From Sweltsa coloradensis (taxonomy: Eukaryota; Arthropoda; Insecta; Plecoptera; Chloroperlidae), in contig JAMZAV010000064.1 of the NCBI GenBank assembly GCA_024449915.1, positions 372,001 through 436,000 of the forward strand: DNA of 64,000 nt, given 5' to 3'. Made by a program: the position numbers and the translations under genes. The notes below the pieces were generated by a model. It ran no database searches. It had not been told where the DNA came from and saw only the letters and a list, made by a program, of their open reading frames with translations. Below, piece by piece: positions 45,967-57,917 of this stretch; position 1 is the first letter of the stretch, and every line of letters begins with the position of its first letter.

Positions 45967-48900
45967 ATCATTATGGGTAAGCCTAAATAAATACTGAATA
46001 ATTTTAATTAATTAAAAAAAATTAGTTAATACTAAAAACGTTGTATTTTTTTGATAATAATAATTATTATTGTAACTATAAGATTATTATTCTTTTCTCA
46101 TATAAGAGATCAGATCATGAATTTATAAATATACCTCCATGATCAGATGTGACAATGTCATGAACGTTATAATATAGAACTATGTGTTACCACAGTGAGG
46201 GCCACCCTCAATCTGATGAGAGGCATTATCACTATTGAAATGAGTAACTTTTGTTAAATATATCCGGTATTAGCATAATGAAGAAAACATGAATGCTTAT
46301 TTATAAATTTACCGAAACAAAACACTTAAATCACAAAAATTTAAGATAATTTCAACGTAATATAAACAAAATATCCTGTTCCAAAAGGCAAGACAACTAA
46401 AAGGGATGAATAATAATTGTTAAATGTGTAATTGCATTGAGTTGCAACACCTATTGTAGTTGTATAATATTACCAGTCAACAAACTAACCAAAAAAACAA
46501 CCTGCAAAATTAATTAAATTCACAGCAAAATACAGACAATTGTGTTGTCAGCAAACGAACTTTGCAATGTTTTTTAGAATGAATGTAGTGTATAGATTTC
46601 ATTATATTTCTCTCCCGCTAAACATTTTATAAATTGAATGGTTTTACATTTTACATTTATTCATCTATTAGATTATTCCGCATATGTCCATATATGCCCT
46701 CGGGTATAACAACTCAAAATAATTCGTAAAATCAACCTATTTTCTTTGATGTAATAATATTATTTCCAATACTGCACTGATGCCAGCTGTACTGTCTGTA
46801 CTTCTACAAAAACCCATTTCAGATTGAAACAAGCATGATATATTTTTTTCCCAAACACAAAAGTATTTTCAAATGGGTTTCGTAACAATAAAAAACGTGT
46901 TATTTTAAAATCTACATTGAAAATGCAGCTCAACAGCTCTACTAAGTTACAAAGTCTACTAACATTAAAACAATCTGCAACACTAACATTAACGACACGC
47001 AACGCTCGTAGATCTGATAGAATTCATAGTTTACTTAAAAAAAACTAAAAAAAACGTTGAATTGTTATTTGTTATTAAGTAGGCCTACTTGTTGAATAAA
47101 TTTCATCACATTATGTTGTGTTTCAGTGAATTTTTTAACAAAAATTCGTTAAGCTTGTTATTTTATGTTTGTACATCAGCTGCAGATGTATTGGAATTTC
47201 AGTAATTTGTTTGAAACTTTTCGGTGTAATATTGATCTCCAACATTGTTTTTGTGATCGAGTAATATATAATAATATATTATCTGTTTAATGATGTGGGT
47301 GCTTGTCAATTATTTTACACAAAAGGGAATTGTTCTGTTATCTGGCTATTGTACTGTTGATTTTTATTGCGGTTTAATTTTATTAACTCGGTTATTGCAT
47401 GTGGAAATGCCCTGCGCGCTATCAGTTGCTGTAAATCTGAACCAATACAACCTTTATAAAGTAGAATTGTTATTTGTGTGTAATATATAGGTCTACTGCT
47501 GGTTGATTTCAGGGATTATTGAAATGGAAAACCAGAATCCAATTAAAATACCAAATGTTGCTTTCATTTGCGTTACACAATTTACAATCGGTGACGTTTT
47601 AATTTTCATTTCAATTAAATGTTGAATGGGAATATAACAGCTAATCAAAGACCTGGGGTAGTTAGTTTCCTTATCTGTGCCGAGCCTGGGAATACGTCCA
47701 GTCACATAAACCAAAGCACTTTGGTGTGTATAAGATAGAACGTAGCTTTAAGCGCTCGATACGAAACTGTCACGAGCTTTTATGGACTTTTTAACACATG
47801 CAAAGCCGACATTAGCCGCCATCTTGAGTTTTCAATTTCATGATGGCCTTTAACTGTTTGGAACAGTAACACATTTCACTCTGAACGTCAGAGAAATGGA
47901 ACGAGTAAATCCCTCAACAATCGATGAGGTATTATGTGACAACATAATCGTGAAACCTATTTTAACGGCGGACAAACAAAGATAAAACCAAACACGATTA
48001 CAAACGTTACCTTTGTTCGTTGTGTGTGTGATATTGTGTAATTACGAACATGTCAGAATTATAGACTAAATCGTTACATTTCGAGCGAACATTTCATTAT
48101 TCAATATTGAAATTATAGGGAAAATGTCGCATTATGGAAACGTGATTAAATACCAATGTAATGGAGATTTATTTTGGGAGTAGATATCATGTATAAAATA
48201 ATTGTGTTTTATCATAATTTATAATATATATTATGGAAAAATATTCCCCATAAATACACTGCTCACGACGTTCTCAAATATTATAATAAAATGAGTTTAA
48301 TTGCACGTATCAAAGTTCAATACAATGCTTGGGCAGCGAAATCATACATTTTTTATAATATTTTTGTTCCTGCTAATAAGCAGACGCTATGTTTTAAGAG
48401 AAAACTGTACTTATATAAAAAATCACAATTTTTTAAGACTATTAAATAATATTAAACAACATTTGAGACGCGTATGTGTGACGTCACGTCTCACGGTAAA
48501 AACCGGACATGACCTCGCCTTCAACAAGTATAGTTCAAAACGAGTTTAAGTGACGTTGAAGGCCAGGGGGTGAGATACTTAATCCTTCCCTACCCCACAC
48601 CGACCGGAGAAGGAAATATACGAATGCCCGGCACCCCAGAACGGTACACTTCACTCCTTAGTTTGGTGACTCCAGTACATGTGCTTGTTTTACATTATAG
48701 CTGCTTACGTACGTACTTAGTCATACATTTTATTTTGATTTTAAACTATTATAATGATTACAATTGATCGTTGAATTATTCTCCTGGTTGGCGATGTCAA
48801 TGTTAAAATGTATAACGTTTATGATATGTATATCGAGGGGTAAACACGAAATTTAATCCATGCGAAATAACCACTTTTTAGTTTATATGAAAAACGCTAC

Positions 48901-49078
48901 ACAATATCAAAATATACAAATATTAACTACAATTGAACAAACAAACAATATTGATATTTATTTGTTAGAGGCGTATCCACCTACAAGTTCAGAGTTACTA
49001 AAGGTAAACACTTTAAAATACACATTATCACAATTTTAAATACAAATGTAACAAATTATTAAATACACAAACAAAAAC

Positions 49079-49150
49079 AACCCGGTCAGGATGGAATTTT
49101 TTATGTCTGAGTTGAATGAAATATTAAGTATCATTAAATAAAATTTTAAA
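49079..49150 (+). mobile_element. S1 SINE 3' fragment
   Basis: CCCGGTCAGGATGGAATTTT, then ATGTCTGAGTTGAATGAAAT and an AT-rich tail, parallel the post-head segment of the copy at 27903-28020. Confidence 0.55.
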
Positions 49151-49202
49151 AACAAAATAGTAAATACTACAAAAACGCATTTAATTAAAACTCCGATGGA
49201 TA

Positions 49203-49225
49203 CCTCGACCCGGCACCTCCACCAA
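49203..49225 (-). repeat. Short dispersed motif complementary to a tRNA-Ala 3' end
   Basis: CTCGACCCGGCACCTCCACC lies on the plus strand and is followed by AAA. It shares the 16-base core with the copy at 1438-1457. Confidence 0.6.
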
Positions 49226-50203
49226 ACCTGACTTTAACAGGCAGAACTAAATAATACTTGAAGAAACTGAACAAACGAAACAAAAACGAGAAAAACGCAG
49301 GATTTATAAAAAGAAAAAAAAAACTTAATTTATAAATTTATACCAAATATAGCGAAATTATGGGAGCATTTAAGATGCTCATAATGGGAGAGTGTTTTAA
49401 ACAGCATTTTAAATGTTTTTTGAGAACGAACCCAACATTAGTAGTAGTCCATTTTTCATAAACAATACTTTTTAAAAAAAAAATTGCATAACTAAAAACC
49501 ACTTTGCCCCCTCCCCTCAACATCTCTAAACACGTGTAGCTAGTCGGATGTGGGGGCAACATCACGAGTAGTACGCCGTTCTTCTGTTGTTCGCCCAATC
49601 CGAACGAACGAACGTGTCCGATACTTGGAATCACGTTCCCAGTGTTCCAGTCTGTAACGATCACTTAGCTGTGTCCTAAACCACGCGTGCCAGATTATAG
49701 CGACGTAAATCAGATGGCGCAGATTACACTCACGGATTCTTACCACGGAGCGCGAGGTATTGGCGTGAAATTTAAAACAAAAATGTAATTTTCCCCCAGA
49801 CGTTAGATAACAATCGTTTAATCACGATATTACTTTCTGCGAACTTGACTCGACCACTTGGGGTCATGACTGGCTTTGTTTGACAGGGTCATTAGGGTGA
49901 AGACTTAAATGTGCGTCACACGTGTGTTTGTGGCAGAGGTCGTCTAACAACTTGACAACACCTCAGAGGCTTCTTATGTTGCCACGTCTAAGATAAATCA
50001 CGACATTGAGTATTGCCTCATCGTCAAAAACGTTTGGTTTAAATTATAACCTAATTAATTAAATTTTAAATTATGAGTTGAATAAGGGCGATCATGTAGC
50101 TAGCAAACTTAACTCTGGTAACTCTCAAAAGAAGCCAAGGTTCTGGAACATTAAAGACGGCTTTGGTTAGGAGACAAATAGTAAATACATCAGTTGTCGA
50201 TTG

Positions 50204-50649
50204 CTAAGATGACACAGCGGTACGTTACGTAGCTCGTTAACCGGTTCCCACTCGAACACTTCGAAGTTAAGCAGAATCGGGCCGTGGTCATGGAGTGTGT
50301 GGTGACCGCTCTACCCTGAAACCACGTAATACCGCTGTTGTTAGAGCAGATGGAGGGTTCGAAAGCTAGTGTAACGGCTTTCGTTCTCCTTGTCGTCTGC
50401 TCGCAGTCGGGTTAGTGAGAAAAGGAACCTATATACTGCCAAAGTTAACAGTCCTGTCAATGGCTGTACGTTTAAGCCGTTGGTCCCTTGGTACTTTTCG
50501 AAAGGAGTAGGCTACTGCCGGTACTCGGTTTCCCTCCTCCCTTATGTTCATACTTCATCTCATTATCACCACTCATCGTCTCGATTAGCAATGCACAAAT
50601 ATGAGACGTTAACAATATTCAATCAATCAATCATCAACTAAGATGACAC
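50204..50649 (+). mobile_element. S3c: 5S-derived SINE copy with heavily scrambled body but intact target duplication
   Basis: CTAAGATGACAC is duplicated perfectly at 50204-50215 and 50638-50649. The body follows S3a and S3b from start to tail but carries well over a dozen small insertions and deletions. Examples are ACACTTCGAAG for ACACCGAAG, GGGCCGTGG for GGGCGTGG and CTACTGCCGG for CTACGTGCCGG. Either decay or consensus error explains this (see findings). An 83-codon frame across it is incidental. Confidence 0.88.
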
Positions 50650-53600
50650 CGATATTCTTCCAACTGTTATATCTGTTCCAAAGGATACACCTTTAATACT
50701 TTGGTCTAGAAATATAATGTCAATCAATCCTTCCTTAACACATTTTGAGCTTGTGTTGAGGCACCGAGCCACTGAAAACGTAAACAATTCACTTAACGTT
50801 AAAAGCACAGAGCTTTTTTTGTTGGATATACTATATTTGTAAATGTAACTTATTGTTTTTGACTAGCCCGTTTCTTATGTCCAATGCCCCATGCTTGGTG
50901 ACTTGGTGATAGCAAAAGTTCAAGACTATGAATACAAACTTACGCCAAATTAACTTGATTTGAAGTATTCATCATGAGCCTGTACGTTCTAGATTGTATT
51001 GCGGATGCGACTTGACAGAAAGTAATTGCGTATTAAGCTTCGTTCGCTGAAACTCATCTTGCACTGATATTTACTACGGGATGCATTCTCTGTTCAAGAC
51101 CACTTAGTACTTATTCAAGAATGTGCTGAGACTGATAAAAACCTTTAATATTATTTCCCATATTCGTTTATAAAGCCAGACAATAATATCGACGTTCCTA
51201 TCCTGTGTGACATTGTTCGTGAAAGACTCAGCTTTTTATAACCATGCCTTTCAGAAGATTCTTTAGAAAGACGATTCAACAAAATGGCTTAGAGTTGACA
51301 TTATCGATCATATCACACAACAAAACTTTGCAGTTCGGTGACAAGCTGTCTTATTGTTACGACGCTCAATCCTGTCCTTACGAAATTTGTATTAATTTAC
51401 TACTTTATTGTGAAGCACTGTTGGTCTATTGAACGTAGACACGGAAAAACCTATAATATCAAATGCAATCTTCCGATTATCTCGCTTCGCTAACAGCTTG
51501 GGTTATCAAAAGTTCCATTAGTTTTGTGAAAGTATCATAAGGAAGGCACAGAAGATGTCATTAGCATTGGGATCGTTGTGCTTGAAAAACTTACGTTAAA
51601 ATGCCATTATATATTTGAATTATGTTGCAAATGATTAATGACTCAGCCGCAAATGACTAATTGTTAAGAACTTCGCCCTGTGCTAGAAAACATTTGGCTA
51701 GACTCACAGAGCTTGAATCTCAAATCTATATAATAATAACTTTTAATGGTTCCATCTCCTTAGGAGTAGACACATAACGTCGTAAGTATAACGTGCAGAT
51801 TCTTCTATCCTGCCACTGGACACAATCACGATACCAACAGCAATAAAGCTTTATATCGACACACTTAAAAACATTGTTGGGTTATGAAAACATCGTAAGT
51901 ACTTATAAATTGTAAAACCTAACTTATTGCTATACCAATTAATTTATATAATAATATTATTATTATTACATATAGGAAGGCGTTGTGTCTGGTAAAAATA
52001 ATTACCTAACGTTTTCATTTAGGATCAGACAAAGTATGAAATTTCACAAAACCGAACATTTGCTATGTATGCTAATTTCTCATATTACACTGCAATTGGA
52101 ACCCGTCAGGTAACCTATGTGCTTGAATCGAACCAATGACTACCAAACTCCGGGTTTCATGTACAGCCCTGAGCGCATTGTTACAATTTTACGATATTTT
52201 GGTTATAAACGAAACACAAAGTTTTGTATTTATTCTAAATTTGCATTTCTCTTTCTATTCCGTGTAAAATTATTTCCTATTTTATCGGCTGCTAGGTCCA
52301 ATCTGTGACAACGAAGCTTGGTGGGAGTTTGTGGGTGATACGATCGCTTCGTAGACAGACACTACGAGCATTCAAATAGCTTCGCGTAACTTTGATAAGT
52401 TAAAGTTTTTATAATTTAAAAACTGACACTCCGTCTTATTATATCGTATCCTACGTAGGAAAATACTTCGAAAATAAGTTTTGAAACTTGAATTGAATTT
52501 GTTTCTTATTGTGCTCTGTCTCAGTCACGTTCTATGCGATGCTAAGCCCAATATAAAACAATTACAACAAACTTTAAATAAACGTTTTTTTTTAGTTATA
52601 AGGTTAAATTCTTATTAGCACGAGATTAGGATACTTGAGTTATACGAAGCCAATCATAATATGGAAACTATGTTAATCCAGAAGATGACTATGATTGTGA
52701 AGCATAAAGTTGAACACGCAATATACAAATTTGCACCCAAGTCAGAATTCGAAACCAGCCACTTGAAAACACGGGCGCCTTATTGAACACAGCTATTATG
52801 TCAATGGAAATATAACCTAAAGCAACCTTCGAATATATCCGATAGCTTGATGATCTAAATCTTAGATTCTCGTCCAAAACAAGAAACGCAACATGATAAT
52901 TTCGTTCACACACAGCGACATAATGAAATTCGATCTCAACAAGGTAATTTTGTTATTATTGTGTACATAACAAGACAAAATTAATCTATACAACTCCATA
53001 AGTGAGAAAGGGCACTGAGGTCCCAGTCACAAAGTGTATATCTAAAGAATTTATGTGTGATATGGCTATACCTATTGCCGGATAAAATCATACGTTTCGT
53101 AGTTATATTGTTGGTAGGAAAATTACATCTCAAACTTAAAATGTATACACAGTTTAGGTTCATAGCTTGTTTTACCGTGTGTTTAATCTGGATCTATATT
53201 ATTTTAGTTTTGTACTAAATGTGTGCGAATAAAGATTTTTAAAAAATCAAAATTATGTCATTAATTTGTTGACACGAAACGATGTAGCTATAGTGACGAG
53301 ATGATAATAATTAATTAATGCTATGTAGTTAAAAAGTATATTAGTATTTGTAGTTTGTGCGTAGTGTGTTGTTGAAATTATGTGAGTAGTGCTAATGCAA
53401 TGTGTTCATTAAATGTTCGTACTATTTCAATTAGAGCAGTGGATTTAATTGCTTCCATTTCGCAGGCTTAGTTCGTGCGTGCTAAAATTGCTCCTATTTA
53501 ACCGACTGTATTTTTATCCAGAAGGGGTAATTACACATTAGTTTTTATTAACGAATGCACTGTTGGCAATCAATTGCGAAGAAGACATTACGCATCCCAT

Positions 53601-55473
53601 TCTCGCGTCTAAACATCGGCACTGGCATGTTTGTTTGGAAGGCTCATTACGCGCTCCTGTGTTGATTTACTGTGAGAAACAAACCCCTAATCGAGGTAAA
53701 TTATACACCACATTATCCTTATCATGAATGACTTATTGTCGTTCGTGACAGAAACGCATTTGCTTTGATGTAAAGAATTGTAATCAAGGTCTGCTAGAAT
53801 GCCTTCACATCACTTAACTTCATTATAAGTAATAGTGTGGAGTCTGCAGGTTGCACGGTGGCTATAACATGTTCGATTGAGTGATGGTGAAGTTTTATCA
53901 ATCGCGTTGACCCAACGTAACCCATACCCTAATGTGTTTTAGCTGAAGCACGTTCAGAGTAGAAATCACTTTAGGACTTTACTTTAGAGCTGGGAAACAG
54001 CCTTTGTGGAAGTGAATTTTTTAAATCGTTTTGTAGGGTTTCCAAACGATAAATATTGATCCTGTGTAAACACGCCAAGCTCATTCTCCGCTGATGAACC
54101 AATGAAAATAGGTATTGTTTGTATAGAGACGTTCACACACTTTGCCAATACCTAGAGCAATCATTCACGCGTCAACTGTGTTTTAGAAGGCATCGTTGGC
54201 GACCATGGAAATATTTCAAAACTTCGTCGACAAGGCAATTATTAAGTCATATATTTTCATTCGTACAATCACATTCATCGTCTTTTACAAATTTGGCTTG
54301 TATCAACTTATAAATCACCAAGACGAAAAAGGTGATGGAAACCCCTAATAGATTTTCATTTATTTCCTTTTGGTGTTGCATTTATTTGTATTCTCCGACC
54401 AGGGTCCTAATAGTCTGGCAGAAACAGGAAGAAAGCAAACTTGGCACAAGTCCCAATAGACCCAGTTAACCGCACCCCCTCTTTTTAGTCCAATTAGCCT
54501 AACAATTATCTTTGTTATTGGGAATATGCTGAGGACAAGTATGCAACCGCACGGGACGAACTAAACCTCTTCGTAATAGCGTGTGAAGAAACCATCAGTT
54601 GTTTGTAATTTACCGTTATTTGATCCGTTAATTGTATGGGTGGTACAGTGTTTCGTGCCTGGTCTCAACGCCCATAGCCATGTCTGGGTGGGGTGGGGTA
54701 GGATCACGTACCGCATGTATTTATCATTACCACGGGCTGTTTCTATTTGGGGCATTGCTAACCCTGAGCCTAATGCAGTCGTCAAGAACAGCGTAGAATA
54801 CGTTTGAATACGTGGACAGATAACAAAACAATTGTTCTGGCTCAATGGTGGGTGATAAGTGATCCGTACCTGTGTTTGAAATTAGGGCACTGGTTATATG
54901 GTTTGAGAGCAAAAATATATTGATATCTTCGCTCTTCCACATGGTGTAGAAATTGTGTGTCAAAATGATCAACTATATCGTTTGAAATAATGTTATATTT
55001 GTTGAATGAAAGTTAGTTCAGACACACACACACACTCTCGACCAGACATTACCCACAGCTTTCCAATGAGGACTAATCAATCTTTTACGACTATGGAGAT
55101 TCATGTTTTACTAATTTTCCATAAAAAACGTACTAATATCAAAGATTAGTGCTAATATTATTCTAATTACCAATTTATTAACTGCGTGTTGTTCAATTAA
55201 ATGCTAGCAACAACATTTAAAACAAACTGTTGTACTCCGTGTTTTTTTTGTTTTTTTTTTTTTGGATAGAATGAGCTGATTGACAACCACATTGAAGGCT
55301 ATATCCTTATTTAGCAGTTAAGTCGTTGCCTTACAGGTTTGTTGCTTTTTTGTGCAATGACGGGACACATTAAACGAATCAATGTTCGTGAAGGTAGGCG
55401 TTTCTTATAATATGGACTTCCATTAGGATTTTCATTCGTAAATCTAAAACGTAATTGGTAACTTGAAATATAA
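50650..55473. other. No gene recognised
   Basis: About 4.8 kb of AT-rich DNA. Frames up to 94 codons (for example 54561-54845 minus with 54583-54807 plus overlapping) have no recognisable content. A CA microsatellite lies at 55021-55035 and a poly-T run at about 55242-55264. Confidence 0.45.
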
Positions 55474-55911
55474 TTGAGCGAGCGTAGCGAGCGTCTCCAC
55501 TTGACTCTTATGGCTCGAATGTCTGTTTTTTTTTTATTATTATTTTTTTTTCTGTTACTGCTTCGATTTCTCTGATCGACCTGAAATTTTGCACACATGT
55601 ACATACCACCTAGGCGGGTTGCTGTATAGTTTTTGAACAAAATCCGATCGTTGGTTATAAAAAATAAAATAAATAAAAAAATAAATAAAAATAAAAATGT
55701 ACCGATCGTTATGAAATTTTGCAGGGTCAATAAGTACAACATTATCTCCTATTTTCCAAATTTTCAGCTAAATCGGTCAAGACCTTAAAGACTTATTGGT
55801 AATCATAATTCGAAAAATGAAGTTAAAAATGAAGAAGGCAGTGAAGATACAAAGATACACTTTAGAAGGCATGACGTGAATTAGTACAATGCAAAGATGT
55901 TGGAAAAGTAT

Positions 55912-57550
55912 CTAGGTGCCCGTTAGGGCGCCGCAGCCAAGCCGCGGTGCGCTACACACTCAAGCACCTTATACACCAAGCAGAGTTGGGGTGATTTCGA
56001 GGTGTTACCCAGCCGTCATGTAACGTGATGTGAACTTGAAAACTATCACAATCGAGGGGATTTAGGTACCTGACAACACATGCCAAATTTTATTGGGGTA
56101 CGACCATTCCTTCTTGGTGAAAAAATGTCTTCAAACATGCTCAAAATCACTTTAAGGATGTTAGCTACTGCTAGCTACTGCTAACATCTAATACGTCGGC
56201 CCGCGATTCTGACCAGACGGGTGGGGCTACAATGTTCATATTTTACATGGACATTAAGGTTATAGAATGATAGTCTCTTTTGAAAAAAAAAGTTGAAAAA
56301 GTTTGTTGGAAGGCTTCCAAATAAAGGTTTTAAAATAAGCCTTAAACACTTGGCATATAATCAACAAGTAACCATAGTTACTTGACACTTGTTGACGGTA
56401 TAAGCAGAGTTAGGCGGGAAAGTGCGATACGTAAACAAATGGCGGACATTTAAAAATTTTCTTCTTTGTGTGGAACGAGAAAAGGTGTCATAATACTCTC
56501 ATAAAACAAATCAGAAACCGTCCCTGGCCTAGGCCCAGATGTAGAAAATTATTTATAATACAACAGTGTAGGTCTAAAGTTCCATTTGGCTATAGGACTA
56601 GTAAAATTCATACTTACATTACATGTTTGACAAGCCTAGCCAACCCTATGCCAGCACAACATTGTTTTGATATGAACTTGCTCAACTGTTTGTTTACATA
56701 ATTGCAACAATCAAATCATTTCATACAACTTGTCTTTCGATTGGCCCGCGTTTATGAAGGCACTGCCATCTAGAATAAATATAGAACTTTTTCGAGCTCT
56801 TTGCTATACGCAAATCTTTTTAAAGTGTTTGGATTTCGTGATACTCTTTCAACCATAGACATCCTTTCAACTCACAACCCATGACGTTTTCCACGATACC
56901 GTTCAAGAATACCAATTCCTTCGAAAACGAAAACGACTTCGTTTTCAAATTGCGTTTTCAACTCATCTCCCACGAACTCAAGAATTGGGGTCCAGTCCTT
57001 ATACCGTCGTTATACCATGGTTATACCACCTATACCCAGGATGTACATGAATCCGGGTCTAGATATTTTACATCCTATATTGTTACTGCTAATACCATAG
57101 AATTTAAATCAACTTTGATAAAAATATTATATTTTAGCAAATAATTTTGTAATGGAACTTGAAAAAGTAATGAGATCACACACATAACAAAAACTTGTAG
57201 AAATACAGCCAAACCTTACACACTCAAAAGGAATGAGATCTAAAAAAAGGGCCAAGCTCATCTACCCTTCCACATAAACGTACAGTGTCCCATAACAGCA
57301 TCCTCGAAAAGCTTGGCAAAATAGAATTTGCATGTTTACGTTTAAATTAATTATAAAAAAAGAACTTTGATAAACTATTACGTTAAATTAATAATCGCAA
57401 ATTCTATTTTGAAAAGCTTTTCGAGGATGCTGTTATGGGACACTGTACGTTTATGTGGAAGGGTAGATGAGCTTGGCCCTTTTTTTAGATCTCATTCCTT
57501 TTGAGTGTGTAAGGTTTGGCTGTATTTCTACAAGTTTTTGTTATGTGTGT
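55912..57550 (-). mobile_element. H3b: second copy of the long-hairpin element, nested in H4a
   Basis: On the plus strand it starts CTAGGTGCCCGTTAGGGC (its 3' end) and finishes with the long inverted repeat ending GTTATGTGTGT. It is about 1.64 kb and similar throughout to H3a with small indels. Both hairpin arms lack the 19-base segment that both arms of H3a contain. Confidence 0.8.
57171..57550. repeat. Long inverted repeat of H3b
   Basis: The arms ACACACATAACAAAAAC... and ...GTTTTTGTTATGTGTGT flank an unpaired centre near 57330-57400. CACTCAAAAGGAATGAGATC occurs on the left arm and its exact inverse on the right arm. H3a has AAAAGAAATG in that place. Confidence 0.85.
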
Positions 57551-57701
57551 GATATAGTGTACAATGTCAATATCCAGTTAGGCCTACACTGTGTGGTGGG
57601 CCTTATGGGAATGTCGTACTCGGGTCATGTTGCACGTACCGGTGCTCGCTCAACAACGCGTCCAACTGAGCGTTTTCCTAGTACATTCTAAGCTTAATTT
57701 A

Positions 57702-57917
57702 TTGAGCGAGCGTAGCGAGCGTCTCCACTTGACTCTTATGGCTCGAATGTCTGTTTTTTTCTGTTACTGCTTCGATACAGGTCGCACCGTTTCTCTGATC
57801 GACCTGAAATTTTGCACACATGTACAGGCATGTACACTAGGTGGGTTGCTGTATAGTTTTTGAACAAAATCCGATCGTTGGTACGCATCCAACGCGTCCA
57901 ACTGAGCTTTTTCCTAG
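57702..57917 (+). mobile_element. H4b: 216-bp minimal Helitron-like copy
   Basis: The 5' end TTGAGCGAGCGTAGCGAGCG is identical to H4a. After about 180 bp shared with H4a (CGACCTGAAATTTTGCACAC and following), it jumps at about GATCGTTGGTACGC to the 3' hairpin AACGCGTCCAACTGAGC and TTTTTCCTAG. It starts only 20 bp downstream of the end of H4a. The inner inverted match to the 5' end is lost by the internal deletion. Confidence 0.78.

Larger units (their letters stand above)
45967..50203. other. No gene recognised
   Basis: About 4.2 kb, AT-rich. Frames of 60-108 codons (for example minus strand 46760-47002, 49338-49664 and 49540-49746) are not recognised. A GCCGCCATCTTGAG site lies near 47816. 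An S1 fragment and a tRNA-Ala-like motif near 49.1-49.2 kb are listed separately. Confidence 0.45.
55474..57681 (+). mobile_element. H4a: Helitron-like element interrupted by H3b
   Basis: The 5' end TTGAGCGAGCGTAGCGAGCG follows A. The 3' part (57551-57681) ends with GCTCGCTCAACAACGCG, the loop TCCAACTGA and GCGTTTTCCTAG, with T following. The inverted match TTGAGCGAGC is present at both ends. Its body is split at 55912-57550 by H3b. Minus-strand frames here only reflect AT-rich runs. Confidence 0.78.

Noticed and set aside
49338..49746. Overlapping minus-strand frames (108 and 68 codons) as a transposase fragment
   Set aside because: The arginine-rich text did not match any transposase motif that I can name, and no DDE spacing was found.
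22404..57144. A protein in the H3 body (NENDFVFKLRFQ shared by both copies)
   Set aside because: The shared frame breaks at different places in H3a and H3b, so selection on a protein is not supported.
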